DNA of 64,000 bases from NCBI GenBank assembly GCA_004194705.1, contig SADC01000316.1:1-64000 (forward strand), written 5' to 3'. A program made the position numbers and the translations under genes. Position 1 is the stretch's first letter. Every line of letters starts with the position of its first letter. The notes beneath the pieces were generated by a model. The model made no database searches, had not been told where the DNA came from, and was given only the letters and a program-made list of their open reading frames with translations. The DNA is from Ditylenchus dipsaci. Its lineage: Eukaryota > Nematoda > Chromadorea > Rhabditida > Anguinidae. Below, in pieces: positions 10,576-23,196 of the stretch.

Positions 10576-13500
10576 CTAACGTCTGCGAGATCGGCTTCGA
10601 CTGTTACGTCCTCGGCGATAGCTTCTGCTTCGGCTTCTTCGGTTTCTGCGGCTGCTTCCACTGCTGCTGCGGCGGCGTCGACGATAGCTGCTGAAATATC
10701 ATTGAATCTGTCAGTGAAGTCTTAGCTTGGCGTGAAGGAATAAATATATTTGAATTTAAAAAAATATTTAAAAAATTTTTGAAAATTTGATTAGCTGTTT
10801 TTTGGCTAAGAAAGCAGATGCTCGCAATTGTGAGTTTTGTTTTGAAACTTTTAAAAAAATTTACCGGCTTCTAGATCTGGTCCTTGATCGTCTAGTGTAT
10901 CTTCTATTGCTGCGGGATCTGCTCCTGCTTCTGCGACCTCTTCTCGAGTGGTCAGATGAGGAGCGTGAAGAGCTGGAAGAAGAGGAAGCCGTGGACGAGG
11001 AGCTTGAAGAAGATGAACTTCTGCTCGCACGGCGTCTGTCTCGGGATGCCTAAACCAGAAAAAAAATAACTTATTCATTGATGCCGCGACCACAAAACCA
11101 CTTACACTTCTGCTCTTGGAGCGTCTTCGAGCCGAATTGTCACTGGAGTTGGAGCGAGAACGGGAAGAAGTTGAAGAAGAGCTGGAGCCGTCTCTGAAAT
11201 GAGCCGGTGGGGACATGCTCTTCTTGGAAGACTTGGAGGTGGAGCGAGATTTGCGCCCCTTCCTGACTGGTGACAACTTTTTTATAGGACTTTTGGAAGC
11301 TGGAGATTTGGATCTAAAATTGGTGTTTTAGTTCAAAAAAAGTTGGTTTTGCTATAAAAAAATGTTACCTCTCTTTTTTGGTCTCTCTCTGAACGTCTAA
11401 TTTGGTAGAAGCCTGTTTCTCAGCACTTCTGGATCTGCGTCTACCTCGTGTCTCACTAGTTGGAGCCATTTTTTCGTGGCGTTTTTCAGGGGACTTGGAG
11501 CTGTAAATTTAGTGTTTTGTAAACTAGGGTTTTAGTATGACGATAAAACTGGATTTTCGAAATATTTTGGCATACTTTCGAAATACTTTTTAGACTTTAT
11601 ATCGTTGAAGCTATGATTTTCAATGCTTCATTCAATATGCAGTCTTTTTTGAATAGTGCTGTATATTCCGAAATGAGTCATAGTGGCCCATATAAAGCAA
11701 TCCTACGTAGTCTCAGGATCGATTCCGTCCACATGCTGTTTTTTTGTATTTTACTCGTTTGGTATCTCTGTGACTAATTTTTTGACGAGAATTCAGAATT
11801 TTACGTGAGTCCTAGCTAGAAAATAGTAAAAATTTTGATTTTTTTAATAAAGTTCTGAGCTCAGAGCTGAAACCACAGAAAAAATATACGGGCATGGGGA
11901 AACAAAAAGTTACAGCCGACTCTCGATTTAAAGACCATATTTTTTTATTTAAAAAAAAAATTAAAAAATCAGGCTAAAAAAGTGTCTGACCCTAGGCGGG
12001 AACGAACTTTGGAGTGTCCTTAAATCGAGAGTCGACTTTACTGGGGAAGCAATGCAAATATCGGTATTCATTATAGCATACGGCTAACCCTGTTTAGTTT
12101 TACAAAGACAAAGATACCTACCGCTCTTTCTTGCTACTTGAACTTGACATTTTCTCAGCTGTTTTAGCCATTTCTTCTTGCTTAGGAGGTGAGTTGCTCT
12201 TGAGCAACAAAGAGGAAACTCCTCCAATAGGCGGAAGGGTAGCAGTTGGTGCTTTAGTAGCAGCAGAATTACTGCTTTCAGACTGGTTGTATTTGGAGCG
12301 GGGAGGGCTGGGAGATCTGCGGCTGCGTCGCTCTCTAACAGGGGACTTAGACTTTTCTCTCATCGGCACATCCCTTCTTGGACTTTTGGAGCGAGAGCGG
12401 TGACGCTTTGGCTCATTTCTGTCCATTGGAGCGGGAGATTGACGCTTGCGCTTCGAGCTTTTTTCTTCTTCAACCTCCTTTTCTTTTTCAGGCTTGGCCA
12501 TGATGGAACGGGATTCCTCCATGAGTTTTCGCTGGTTGATCTCCCGCTGTCTATTGAGGGCAGCTAAGGATTGGGCATCCTGTAGGGCTTCTTCGTGGGC
12601 TTTGGCTGCAAATAAATGTGGTTTCAGCTTCACAAAGATCAAAATTTGGATGCTTTGCTTCAAATAAGACTCGAAGTTTTTACTCGATTTTTTGGAAAAG
12701 TCAAAAATAAATTGCAACAAGCTTGTGATTATTTTTTTGAGAACTAAAGTTTGGAGAAAAAATAAAATCAAACACTGGTGACTGCTACGACCACCGACTA
12801 TCGGTAAATTTGTCCCAAAAAGTTTATATTTTGTTAAAAACCAACCCTTTTCAAGCACCTCATCCAAATTTATTTTTGTAGACTTGAAGGCCTGCACTGG
12901 AGGAGGCACGCTTTCCACAAATTTTCTCTCAGCAGCAGGTGGAGGAGGAGATGGATTTCGCTCCTGATGTCGAGCACTGCTACTCCCACTTTCTGGTCGA
13001 CGCTGGTCCCTGTCTGCTCGATTTCCCCGGTCCTCTCGTCTGTCCTGGTCATTGGATCTTTGCTGATAGCTGCGTGGCACAGCTGGAGACTTGGAGCGAG
13101 ATCTTTCTCTCTGACGTCGACTTGGCTCAGCTTCCTTACTTCTTTCACTGCGGGATACAACGGGAGATCTGGTGCGGGATCTTTCTCTTTGGCGTCGATA
13201 TGGCTCAGCCTCCTTGTTTCTATCATTGCGGGACACAGCTGGAGATCTGGTGCGGGATCTCTCTCTATGGCGACGACTTGGCTCAGTTTCCTTGTTTCTG
13301 TCGCTGCGTTCACGAGATGACTTGCGAGGATGGCTGGAGCTGTCCTCTTCTCTGCGGCGATTCTGGTATCCAGAGTCTCTGTCGGAGCGACTGACTGGAG
13401 CTTTAGGACTGTCTTTCCGCCTAAAAACATAATATTTACTAAAATTCATTTTTTGCATTCAAAGTAGACTCCCTCCAGTCCGTTCCTGCCTAGGCTTCGA

Positions 13501-16500
13501 CATTTTTTAGCCTGATTTTTAAATGCTTCTTCAAACCTTATCCGTTAGTCTGGTGCAAAAAATCGCAAAGGTTATGATTTTACCAGTCATTTTTCCAAAT
13601 TTTTAGAGTCTGTCATTAAAATCCGTGCGTCTCGATATATGAACCATTCTTTTAAAAATAGAGTGTCCATTTTTACCGAAACTTCTAGGTTTCGGAAAAA
13701 TGACCGGTAAAATGGAAATCCCTGCAATTTTCGGCACCAAACTGACGGATCATACTTGGCAAAAGACATCAAAAATCGAGCTGAATAAAGTGTCGGACCA
13801 TAAGCGTGGAGGAACTTGAAAGGTTTATTTATTTTATTTATCGAGAGTTGACTGTAGCTTCTACTCAAGTATTTTGAGTGGAAAATGACAAATTCATAAG
13901 AAAATATCTTACTTAGGTTCCTCTTGTCTGGTTTCCTTGACTGGGGGCAAAGGATCCACGGGAATAGGCTCTGGCACGGGTACTGGCTTAGGCTGTTCTT
14001 TCTCTTGAGCCTTAGCCAGCAAATAGTCCATATCAATTATGGGCCCAACATCTTCCAATTCTTCATCGTCCTCCTCCTCGTCTGGTGGCTGTTGAAGCTT
14101 CTTGGAATGAGGCTGATGTCCATTTTTGCCATTATCATCTGACTTTCTGGAAGATCGATGACGTTCTCGAGATCGATCTCTGGACCGACTTCTGTCTCTA
14201 TCACCGGAAACTGGGCGATACCCTCGGTGGTGATCTTGCACTGGGGGCAACTGAAACTTATAGGTGGTTACGCAAAAGAGATTTTTATTTCTGCAAAAAG
14301 ATTTGTAGTGAATAATTTGTGAAAATAATAACCTCAAAACCAGGTCTACGACGGTAACCAAAAGTGTCAATTTCAGTGGTCTCAGTGCGTCGCTTAGCCT
14401 CCAGCTCTTCCATCTCTTTCTTCTGCTTCCTCACTTTTTGCAGCTCAGACAGTGTTATCAAACGTTGCTGAAAGTATTTTAATTAATGGAAAACAGAAAA
14501 ATAAGAACAAAGGTTATTCATCACTGATTATAGATCACACAAAATTTTTAAAATTACTGGTCTTTTCACTCAGGTTCCCTCAGCTATCAATGACTCCGGC
14601 TCTTTTTATGCCGCCTCACTCGGTATTGACCATATTATTTTTTCCTATACTGAAATAATTTGCAGCTAGTGTTATTTTATAGCTCGAAGACAGGACTATA
14701 ATATGAGATATTGACCAAGAAGATATGCGAAAAATCGTGCTCGACAGCATAATGGAGCCATACTCGGCTCGCCACGGATAAGAGGCTCAAGACTGAGGAT
14801 CAGCAAGTTGTTATCCACAATTTTACAAACATATTTATCTTCCAATAACTCGTTTCGTACTCCCGTCCTTTAGCTACAAAATTACACCAACTGCAAATTT
14901 GTTCAAAAAAGTTACGATCATTTTCTAATAAGGAAAGAAAAAATCGGGACAGTACCATCGGGACAATATCTTCACTGAATTACCGAGGTTTTTACTTTTT
15001 GGAATTTGTATTGCTACTTATGTCTGCAAAGGCAGTCAACCTCCTCACATAAGAACTAATATTTTCAAAGAAATCCACTAACCTCCTCTCTCTTCCAATG
15101 CGGCGGAGTCACACTTCGGCTTCGGTCATATTCATCAGCTCTGAATCTAATAGCTCCTCTGCCTTTGACTTTGTGCCCATTCTTGGCGGTTCGAATGGTA
15201 GTTTGTTGGTCCCGTCTATCTCTGCGCTCAGGAGTTGGAGATCGTCGATGCAAGAACTTGTTCTGACCACCGGGTTCTTCAGGCAGATCTTCAGGCTTGA
15301 TGGAAGAGATATTGTCAGGAAGGGTCGGTTTGCTAGACTCTTCTCTGCCGCTGTCTTCTTTGTGGCTTCTCTCTCTTTTCTTCTCCTTCTTGTGCTTCTT
15401 CTTCCGGTGACGGTCACTGAAAAAAAATCATGTAAGTTAAGTTAAAATTGATTCTGAATGATTCAATTGATTTCTTTACAGCATATTACTACTCAAATAT
15501 TATAGGGAGTAATTTTTGCGCTATCCTGGCATAGCGAATACGCATCACCAACTTACGCAGATATTCTAGTCAATGGAGATCAAAGATTGCACGGTAAGGT
15601 CTTATACGAGAATATCTATTACCATTTACACACCGTCCTATAAAAAATTTTCAGACGTTACCCAGCGCCTGTTAAACTAGTTATCAAGATTTTTAATATT
15701 TCGGAACAGTGGTGTGAACCAGAACTGCGACGTATATGCGATAGCCGGCACTTTCATATCTGATCCGATAATTTTTCATATCTGCACAGTCCTGGTATCG
15801 ACGGTCTGTAGATGTTTATTAGCAGCAAAAATTACCAGTTTTTTTTCGTATTTAGACCTCTATATTCTAGACTATGTGGATGAGACGGATTTAGTGTTTA
15901 GCTACGGACCATGCGAACCTTATCTTATTACTGGCATCATGCTTAGAGTTAGTGCAGAATGATTGAGCGCAGAGAAAGTACAGGGTTATTCAAGAAATTG
16001 TAACACTTTCAAACTGCATAACTTTTTATCCCGGCACGATTTCGAAATTTTGTAAACGCAGATCGACTCAGAATTTCATGGCAATTTTTTTGGCATATAA
16101 CACCGAAAAAATTTTTTTTGCAAAAATTCGAAAATTTGCCTTGGTCCCCCCTGTTGTCCCAAAATGCCGAATTGTTAACATTGCATTACGTCACATTTAC
16201 ACAGCGAATTCTCTCAAAATTGATTACAAATGAACACAAGATTTTTAATTCCATAACTCTGTTCCACGCTCTTTCCTTCCACTTCCAAACAACGCTCCAA
16301 ACGGACTTTCCTGCTTGGCATAGGCAATCACGCAAAAGGCTTTTTCTTGAGGCGTAAACTTCATCTATGATTAATAATTCATACAGGAGAAGGAAGACAC
16401 CAAGTGAAGCAACGAAGCACGAAGAAAAACAGCTACGGAAACAGTGGAATAGCGGAATTTTTGATAACTCGATATTTCGCATTTTGGGACAACGGGGGAC

Positions 16501-18668
16501 CAGGCAAATTTTCGAATTTTTGCAAAAAAAAATTTTTTCGGGTGTTATATGCCAAAAAAATTGCCATGAAATTCTGAGTCGATCTGCGTTTACAAAATTT
16601 CGAAATCGTGCCGGGATAAAAAGTTATGGCAGTTTGAAAGTGTTACAATTTCTTGAATAACCTGTATAATGCCATCGCGACAATTCTGTTTAGAAGTCAG
16701 GACAAATTTTAGGGTTGATTGGTAACCACACCCACTTTTAGCAATTTCAATTTACCAAACCCCACTTACATTTCTGCGGAGTCATCACTGCTGGCCGACT
16801 CCGAGACATCCCGCGTCTTCTTGACCAATTGCCCACATCCACTGATCAGTACATCGCTGACAGGACGATTCTTGGCGTTGACTTTCAGATTCTCAATTCT
16901 GGTGATCAGCTCCTTGCCGGAAACCACCTGGAATTCAGTTTTATTAGACCAAAATAACAATTAAAGCCCAAGAATCTCTGAATATAATTAGTTTCGCAGT
17001 AGATTTGTGAAAAAATCTTTTCAATGTTGTACACCCATCAAATTAATAGCTTACTATATATTTTATAACCTAAATTAGTTGCTAAATGAGTAGTTGTAAT
17101 AGATTTTTGATTTTGTATATCAATTACCTGAGCTAACGCCGGTTAACTATAAATGGCTAATTTTTACTAGCTGCTGTTAATACATTGAAAAAGAAGATTA
17201 GGTAGTCAACAAATAATTTTGAAAATGCTAGAAAAAAACATGCACAAACCTTGCCAAAAACTACATGAACTCCATCCAAATGCGAAGCTGGAGCTGTTGT
17301 GATGAAGAATTGGGAGCCCTGAAGTGAATAAGGTATAAAAATATGCTATGATGGATTTTGGTGGCATTTATTGGACATAAACACCTGATACACCGAAAAT
17401 TGAATTTAGAATGTGAAATCATGCAATAGTCCACTCCTTATCTTCAAACTCCATATTTTTCCACCCCGAAAGTTCGTCCCGCCTAGGGTCCGACACTATT
17501 CTTAACTGAATTTTTTAGGAATTTTGCCGAAACTGATTTTTCAGTCTAATCAAAAACTTTACCAGTCATTTTTCAATTGACAAAAATTTCAAACGAGACC
17601 AATGTAAAATCGAAATACGCACGATACTATTGGCTAGGCTGACGAATCAGTGTAGGCAAAAGACTCCAAAAATCAGGTTGAGAAAGTTTCGGGCCCTAGA
17701 CGGGAACGAACTTAAGGGGGTTTAACGAGAGTTGCTTGTACCATTCAAGCAAAACACAAATCCAAACACAAATCCACTTACATTAGAATCTTTCCTCGAT
17801 TGGCCATACTTAGCATGAAAGGCTCCTCGTGTTTCATGGCAAAGTCCTCATCCTCAACACACCTCCGTAGATGGACTCTCCACCTGTTCCATTAGCGGCC
17901 GAGAAAATCACCTCCCTATAATAATCGAAAATTTAATTTCAACAAAAAGAGTTGGATTCAAAAAAGAGCGTACCTGGATCATAAATCCTTTGACCACTCG
18001 GTGAAACATGGATCCTTTGTAGTGCAATGGTTTCCCAGTGAGCTTGCCTGTGCCCGCCTGGCCAGTGCACAGCATCACAAAGTTTTCGCAGGTCCTTGGG
18101 GCTAGCTCGTCAAACACTTCCATTACTACTCGACCTGCAAAAGCGGATGTGTTAAGATTATAAGTTTTGAGCTGAACCTCCTCCTACGGTCAACTTATAA
18201 TTATTGTTTGACTTTTTGCCTAACTTTTGAAGTTTTTGTTTTCCCTTATATGCAGCTAATGCTCGAAATAATACAAAAGTAAAAGAAAGTGTCGTACCTA
18301 GCTGGGGGTCAAACTTGAGAGTGTTTAATTACTTGAGACTAGACTGTTTTCAAGCCAGTATAAATATGACAAGCCCACAATTCGCGAAAAAAGTCATTTT
18401 TTCATCGAAATTTTTTTAAATACCCAAATTTAACAGTTTTTTCTCCAAAATAATCAGAAGTATGATATTTCTTGAGAAATTTTGGTGTAGATACATTGAT
18501 ATCAGAATTGACAAAAAAGAGGGGTGTGTAATGATTTTAGAGTGGAGCTTCAAAGGTTGGCATTGTACCAAGTAGTATTTTTGACTATAAATGCTTACCA
18601 GCAAGCTCTCCATCAATGGAGATGTCAAAAAAGCAGCGACGGCGATCACGCACACGTTTATCAATCAT
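10576..18668 (-). CDS. SR-rich nuclear cyclophilin (PPIG/NKTR/Moca-cyp type), 14 exons
   Basis: Peptidyl-prolyl isomerase with a long RS tail, a class tied to nuclear speckles and splicing. Exons from the 5' end: 18599-18668, 17974-18134, 17782-17915, 17250-17318, 16770-16927, 15083-15416, 14333-14467, 13913-14250, 12846-13420, 12122-12605, 11369-11500, 11106-11313, 10865-11049, 10576-10690; all GT/AG with consistent phases, about 1032 residues. The cyclophilin fold is residues 8 to about 182: catalytic Arg69 in [24 protein letters not shown], His140; the usual drug-contact Trp is His135, as in [15 protein letters not shown] (exon 6) is the signature of this class. After that come acidic, coiled and RS segments, ending in SRSRSRRR. 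Exon 3 needs three single-base corrections. The ATG at 18666-18668 follows TTTGCAG, so an upstream untranslated exon is possible. C. elegans cyn-8 is a candidate relative. Confidence 0.93.
10688..10693 (-). promoter_or_regulatory. Tandem NAGNAG splice acceptor, last cyclophilin exon
   Basis: The acceptor reads TTTCAGCAG. The first AG (exon from 10690) restores CGC-AGC-TAT; the second (exon from 10687) stays in frame and drops one serine of the RS tail. Such sites often give one-residue isoforms. Usage cannot be seen from DNA. Confidence 0.55.
11913..12038. mobile_element. TA-foldback group A in cyclophilin intron
   Basis: Ends are CAGCCGACTCTCGATTTAA and TTAAATCGAGAGTCGACTT, flanked by TA (11911-11912; 12039-12040). 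It is a short version lacking much of the interior scaffold but keeping CTAGGCGGGAACGAACTT. It lies in the intron between the exons ending at 12122 and starting at 11500. Confidence 0.75.
13075..13308 (-). repeat. Three 78-base tandem repeats coding RS motifs
   Basis: Within exon 12846-13420, three in-frame 26-residue units follow each other, each containing a K-E-(T/A)-E-P core and then RERSR(T/S)(R/K)SP. Units start at 13308, 13230 and 13152. They are still close in DNA, so the expansion looks recent. Confidence 0.85.
13463..13854. mobile_element. TA-foldback group A in cyclophilin intron
   Basis: The left end is worn (TAGACTCCCTCC); the right end CGAGAGTTGACTG is followed by TA. Both halves keep the scaffold words CGTTCCTGCCTAGG and GTGTCGGACC. 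It starts about 40 bases upstream of the splice acceptor of exon 12846-13420. Confidence 0.55.
15981..16664. mobile_element. 684-base TA-flanked foldback in cyclophilin intron
   Basis: Ends are CAGGGTTATTCAAGAAATTG and CAATTTCTTGAATAACCTG with TA on each side (15979-15980; 16665-16666). Arms of about 180 bases are nearly identical and end internally at the module TTTGCCTTGGTCCCC / GGGGGACCAGGCAAA. The 310-base loop has no clear frame. It sits in the intron between exons 16770-16927 and 15083-15416. Confidence 0.85.
17430..17738. mobile_element. TA-foldback group A in cyclophilin intron
   Basis: Scaffold words GTTCGTCCCGCCTAGGGTC and GACGGGAACGAACTT face each other. The right end is TTTAACGAGAGTTGCTTG followed by TA. 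The left end is diverged, so its position is approximate. Confidence 0.55.
17782..17915 (-). other. Cyclophilin exon 3 with three single-base homopolymer indels
   Basis: The exon encodes the conserved stretch from GGDF to MANRGK, but only if one T is removed from the run at 17904-17907, one T added at 17856-17857 and one A added at 17791-17793. The net change of one base brings it to exactly 45 codons and restores the splice phases. Without correction a TAA interrupts it at the eighth codon. Confidence 0.85.
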
Positions 18669-20060
18669 CTGCAAATTGAGAATGAAACACTTGAAAACAG
18701 GTGCAATCTGGACCAAAGGTAAAAATAGTGTGAAGAATACTACAATGATAAAATTTGTGAAAATTTTAACGGACAGGGCTGCTTATCTACTGGCCGATAT
18801 GGATTAGATAAATGTTTGGTAGATTGTGGTACTTGATAGCAATTCAAAAAAATTAAAAAAGGCTTTATCAGTTTTTAAAGATGAAAAATTTAAAAGTTTG
18901 ATAAATGGACGAGCTGCAAAACAGTAGGAGTTCTAGATTTGTGGTCAGAAGAAGCGCTAAAGTAGGAATGGAGAAATTTTTATGACGCAGAGTCAGCGAA
19001 ATTGGTGCTAATTCAAATTACAATTATTGAATAGTTCGAATAATTCAGCTCAAATTGTTATTTACCTTATTCCTCTAATAGAAGCCCCCTCCTATTATAA
19101 GCCCCCCTCTAATATAAGCCCCTCTGGAGGTCATTCAAAATATAAAGCCCCTCCCCTCTAATATAAGCCCCCCCCCCCCTCTAGTGGCTATCCTAAAAAT
19201 ATAAGCCCCCTTTTTTATATAAACCCAGAATAAATTTTTTTCGATAAATAGGTGTTACTAAACGTGGTACAAGATATAAAGAATGGAGTCCAACACTTTT
19301 ATACTACACACTTCGAAGTGTTTTGCCAGTTGTCTTTAGTTAGCCTAGCCCAGAAAATTGCAAGTATTTCCATTTTGCCGGTTGTTTTGAAAATGGGAGC
19401 CATATATTAAAAAAAACAGCTAATTTGTAACGAGGTGATCTTTATATCGACGGTCTTGTTGGAAAAACTGATGCTATTTACAAAAGCAAAAGGCAAAATT
19501 GGAATTCTCACGATTTTCGGAATCGGACTAACCAAATACATTTGTCAAAACAATAAAAAAAAGTGCGGACTCTAGGCGGGAACGAACTTTTTGGATGATA
19601 AACGTTGAAGTTAAAGGAGTCAAGTGTATTTAGAATAACAACTGACAATTTTCGGGTGATCAACTGTAGAGTTAATTACGGAGTCAACTGTATTAAGAAT
19701 AATAACTGTATAAATTGAATGACTGTTTTATTTCACTTTGTCAACTTGATTAAATAGCGTGAATTGTTGTCTCATATAATTCATAAATGTTATAGGATTG
19801 GATACCACACTGTTGATATCATTTTCAAATCAAGATTAGTAGCAAAAGAGTGTTCTGGCAGTAATTTACAAAGCACTCCTGTGCAAATGCGCCTCAAAGA
19901 AGGAGGCTCCAAATAAAATTTATGGACCAAACAGCAAATTTTTAGTGAGTCGTCTGGGTAGTTCATATATCCCACCGTAGCAATAAACTTCTCCTTCCTT
20001 AAAAAATTACTTTATTTTTTGGCTTTTTGGCGCTTATCAACACTGTCTCCTAAATACCTA
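18669..20060. other. Upstream of cyclophilin gene, worn repeats, no gene seen
   Basis: Contains a CTAATATAAGCCCCC phrase array (19078-19215) and a worn group A foldback (about 19440-19625, with CTAGGCGGGAACGAACTT). The promoter of the cyclophilin gene should be here, but no core element stands out. Confidence 0.45.
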
Positions 20061-20063
20061 TTA

Positions 20064-20305
20064 ACCGTATTTCTCTAATTGCGACCCGGGGCGCTTATTT
20101 TTTAATCGACCTTCAGAGGGGACGCTTATTATAGTCCTTTTAAAATTTTCGGGTGAAAATCCAAAATCCAACAATTGGAATCGGCAAAACTCGCGCCAGC
20201 TAAGAAAATACAAAAAAATCTGTTCAAAAAAATTTCTGCTCCCACATACAATAGCTCAAAGTCGGGGATTGGCAAAAGAGGGGTGGCAATTAGAAGAAAT
20301 ACGGT
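20064..20305. mobile_element. TA-foldback group B (CCGTATTT ends)
   Basis: Left end ACCGTATTTCTCTAATTGC, right end GCAATTAGAAGAAATACGG, each beside TA. The phrase GGGGCGCTTATTTTT is repeated inward. Related pieces: 2685-2727, 20737-20817, 23762-23869, 36763-36872, about 50820-50995 and 59555-59597. Confidence 0.65.
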
Positions 20306-20594
20306 AACTGCCTTGAAAGGTAGTAATTTTTTTTTGATAGTGACTTGACCATTGCATTTTATGCATCTTTTTGTGTTCTATCAATTGAGTTTCAGCAACA
20401 TTTGTTCAACCCAAGGCTCCCATAAAAAACCCACTTACGTCTGTTTGCAAAATTCGGTGTATTTTTCGATCAACGGATTCCGGTGCGCGATGTTTTCCAG
20501 AAATCCAATCCACAAGAATCCTGTTGGTCCGATTCCCATTCGATTACTCGATTTCAACTGAATACAGTCGAAATTTTCTTTTTGAATTCATCTG

Positions 20595-20825
20595 GTACAG
20601 TCGAGTCTCGATTTTTACGGCACCCTTGATATTGAGGCACAAAATTTTTTCGAACAGGTTTTTTTCCGCGTTTTCTTATTTTCCGCGAGCTCTACTAATT
20701 CTGCATTTTATATTTTGAATTTTCACCCAAAAATTTCAAAATGACTCTAATAAGCGCCCCCTCTAGAACTCGATCGAAAAATAAGCGCCCTGGGGTGGCA
20801 ATTAGAGGAAATACGGTATGTTTGA
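20595..20825. repeat. Group A half-element beside a short group B element
   Basis: CAGTCGAGTCTCGATTTTTA with the phrase GGCACCCTTGATATTGAGG starts at about 20597 and has no partner end. From 20737 a short group B sequence (CTAATAAGCGCCCC ... GGCAATTAGAGGAAATACGG) runs to 20817. Confidence 0.5.
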
Positions 20826-21809
20826 AAAGTTTTTGTTTCCAAAATGACCGCAAGAATCTAGCGGCGAGTATAAATTATATCGATAGAGAAAATGAAAGCT
20901 TTTTGAATCAACAAAATTTATCGTTGTTTCAAAAATATTTTTAGTAAAGCGTGGTAAAACCTTATTAAAATCAACCTTTGAGCAAATCACTTCATAATCG
21001 CAAGTAGGAATCTTTGCTGCAGTCATAGATATCACATTCCATTGAAAGTCGGTGAAATCAAATGACCACAACAAAGGCTGGCTAAACTGCACCTTAAAAA
21101 ATATTTTTTGTTAGAAAATAGTACAGCGTGTCCAAATAAATTCTGCCAATGAAAGCTACTGCAATTTTCAGAGCAAGTAAAGAAAATGTCTGCTACTATA
21201 GGTCCCTCAATCTTTTTTCAAATTTCGTTTGGTATTTTTCATATTTTTTATCTATCAATGATTATCAAAAATTGTAGCTTTTTTTTTTAAATGTAGATAA
21301 AAAATATTATTCATTATTAAAAAATTATTTAAAAAAATGAGCTTGTGGGTCAAGGCAAAATTCTGGGAGGCCTATTCTTTTTTTAGCCAATTTTTTTCAT
21401 AGAACGCCTTTTTGAAACTCATTTTTATTTTAGCATTTATTATTTCGCTTGAATCACTAAAAAAATATTCGTAAATTTTTTATTTTTGTCTTGGCCGACC
21501 CCCCTCACCCCCCCCCCCCCTGTTGTCCGAAAATGCAGATTTTTTAAAATTTTTTCATATGATTTTTTTCTTGTTTTCAACAGGAAACCAAAGAGGAGCA
21601 AGGTAAAAGTAATTTTTCGTGATTTGAGTAAAATAATAAATGTTGAAAGATTTTAAGACGGTCCGTAAAATCACTTCATAAAACACCATTTATATCAAAT
21701 ACTAAAAAAATTGGCTAAAGACGATCCTGTCACTCACTAAAACCTAAGCCTAACATCCCCTCCAGTCGAATCATCTTGAACGAGGGGAAAAGCAACTTAC
21801 GTAGGTGGC

Positions 21810-21893
21810 GTCGGTGGCGCAGTGGGTAATCGTTTGCGTTTTTTTGCCCCGAAATCGTGCTCAGGTTCAATCCCACCTGGTGGCACGCCATTT
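21810..21893 (+). repeat. tRNA-derived SINE with A and B boxes
   Basis: TGGCGCAGTGGGTAATCG resembles a polymerase III A box and GGTTCAATCCC a B box, about 45 bases apart. The flanks do not fold into a tRNA acceptor stem, so this is a SINE head and not a tRNA gene. An inverted copy lies at 22005-22083. Confidence 0.65.
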
Positions 21894-22004
21894 ATTTTGG
21901 GGTTTTCGACCAATGTCTAGGGGTAGTCGGAGTCGCTGATTCCGAATCTGGCGCTAAAAAGTCGAATAACTCAAAGAAATCGGTCAAACTAGCATTAATA
22001 AATA

Positions 22005-22083
22005 GAGTGCCACCACGTGGCATCGAACCTGTGCACGATTTCGGGCCGAAAAACCCAAACGCTCATCCACTGCGCCACCGAGC
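22005..22083 (-). repeat. tRNA-derived SINE, inverted copy
   Basis: Reverse complement reads CGGTGGCGCAGTGGATGAGC ... CACAGGTTCGATGCCAC, matching the element at 21810-21893 including the intervening CCCGAAATCGTGC. Together the two form an inverted pair about 110 bases apart. Confidence 0.65.
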
Positions 22084-22724
22084 CGAATTTTGAAACCTAA
22101 GTAGCTTTTCCCCCTCCGTTACGTCGTTAAGGAACCACGCCATCTTTTTGAATTTTTTTACCAATAATTTTTTTTGATCAAAAATTAAACATAATTAAAA
22201 ATATTTTATGACACTTCAGGTGTACAAGTATAGTCAGAATTTTATCCAAGGAAAATTGCCTTGGATCCCCAAGGTGATTTGACTGGAGAGGGGCTCAGGT
22301 TGAAAAGCCCCAGAAAATTTGAAACGATTATCTTGAGTGACTCGTTGCTTCAGTAATAGGTGTATCCATGTAAAAAAGTTTGTCTTGCCAAGCGAATGCT
22401 CTTCATGGTTAAAAGTTGGGTATCCAAGTTCGTCATGTGGCTTTAGAAATTCCAGTGTAAAAAGATTTGTTCCAGGTCAAATCTCAACAACTAGAAGCAG
22501 CGTATTGCTAAAGAATGAAAACAAAAAAATGTTACTGTTTTGAAGGAGTGGAGTGTTGGTTGCGTCTATCGAAGTGAAGAAAGCAAATCTGCTGGTTCAC
22601 TACACAAAAATATATCAGTTCGCTATTGATGGTTATGAGTTCATCTAACAAATCTAGCTCTTTATCGTTCATATTGTCAAACGCTTGTTTCTAAAAAAAA
22701 CTTCGAAGGGAGCAGCTTACCTAC

Positions 22725-23125
22725 ACCCCCAGCATTCAATAAACTTTGACACCCAGCATGCATATGCAACAACAGGGGGACCAGGGCGCAGTTGTTGCAT
22801 TTTTTAACGAAATATCCAGATTGTGTCCAAATTATCCTAAACAGACCAAACTAGCGAATTTCGAAGTGGTTTTTGGTGGTTGAATATGTTTTTGGAGGTC
22901 TAGTATGGTTTTGGGTGGTTCTGGTAATTAAGTATGTTTTTGGATATTAATGATGGTTTTTGGATGGCTTAGGGTGGTTAGGACGGTTAACTATGATTTT
23001 AGGGTACTTTGAGTGGTTTTAGGGTAGTTTGGACACAATCTGAATGTATAAATGTAAAAAACATGCCTTGGTCTCTTCTGTTGTTGTACGTGTATGCTGA
23101 GGTCAAGGTTTATTGAGTGCTGGGG
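22725..23125. mobile_element. Foldback with CAACAGGGGGACCAGG module
   Basis: Outer arms pair CCCCCAGCATTCAATAAAC (22728) with GTTTATTGAGTGCTGGGG (about 23107-23124). Inside are CAACAACAGGGGGACC and its mirror GGTCTCTTCTGTTGTTG, then ATTGTGTCCAAATTA and its mirror. The loop is an array of GTGGTTTT(T/A)GG phrases. Confidence 0.6.
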
Positions 23126-23196
23126 TCAAGGTAAATTTAGCCTCTTGAGAAGTATTGGTTGTCATGGGGGTTAGTTTTTAGCTTATTATTCGATTA

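Noticed and set aside
12870..13430. Long open frames on both strands overlapping the RS exon
   Set aside because: They are shadows of the biased RS codons. Only the frame used in the 14-exon model has consistent splice phases.
21810..21893. A functional tRNA gene
   Set aside because: A- and B-box-like words are present, but the acceptor and anticodon stems do not pair, and several diverged and inverted copies exist. It fits a SINE head.
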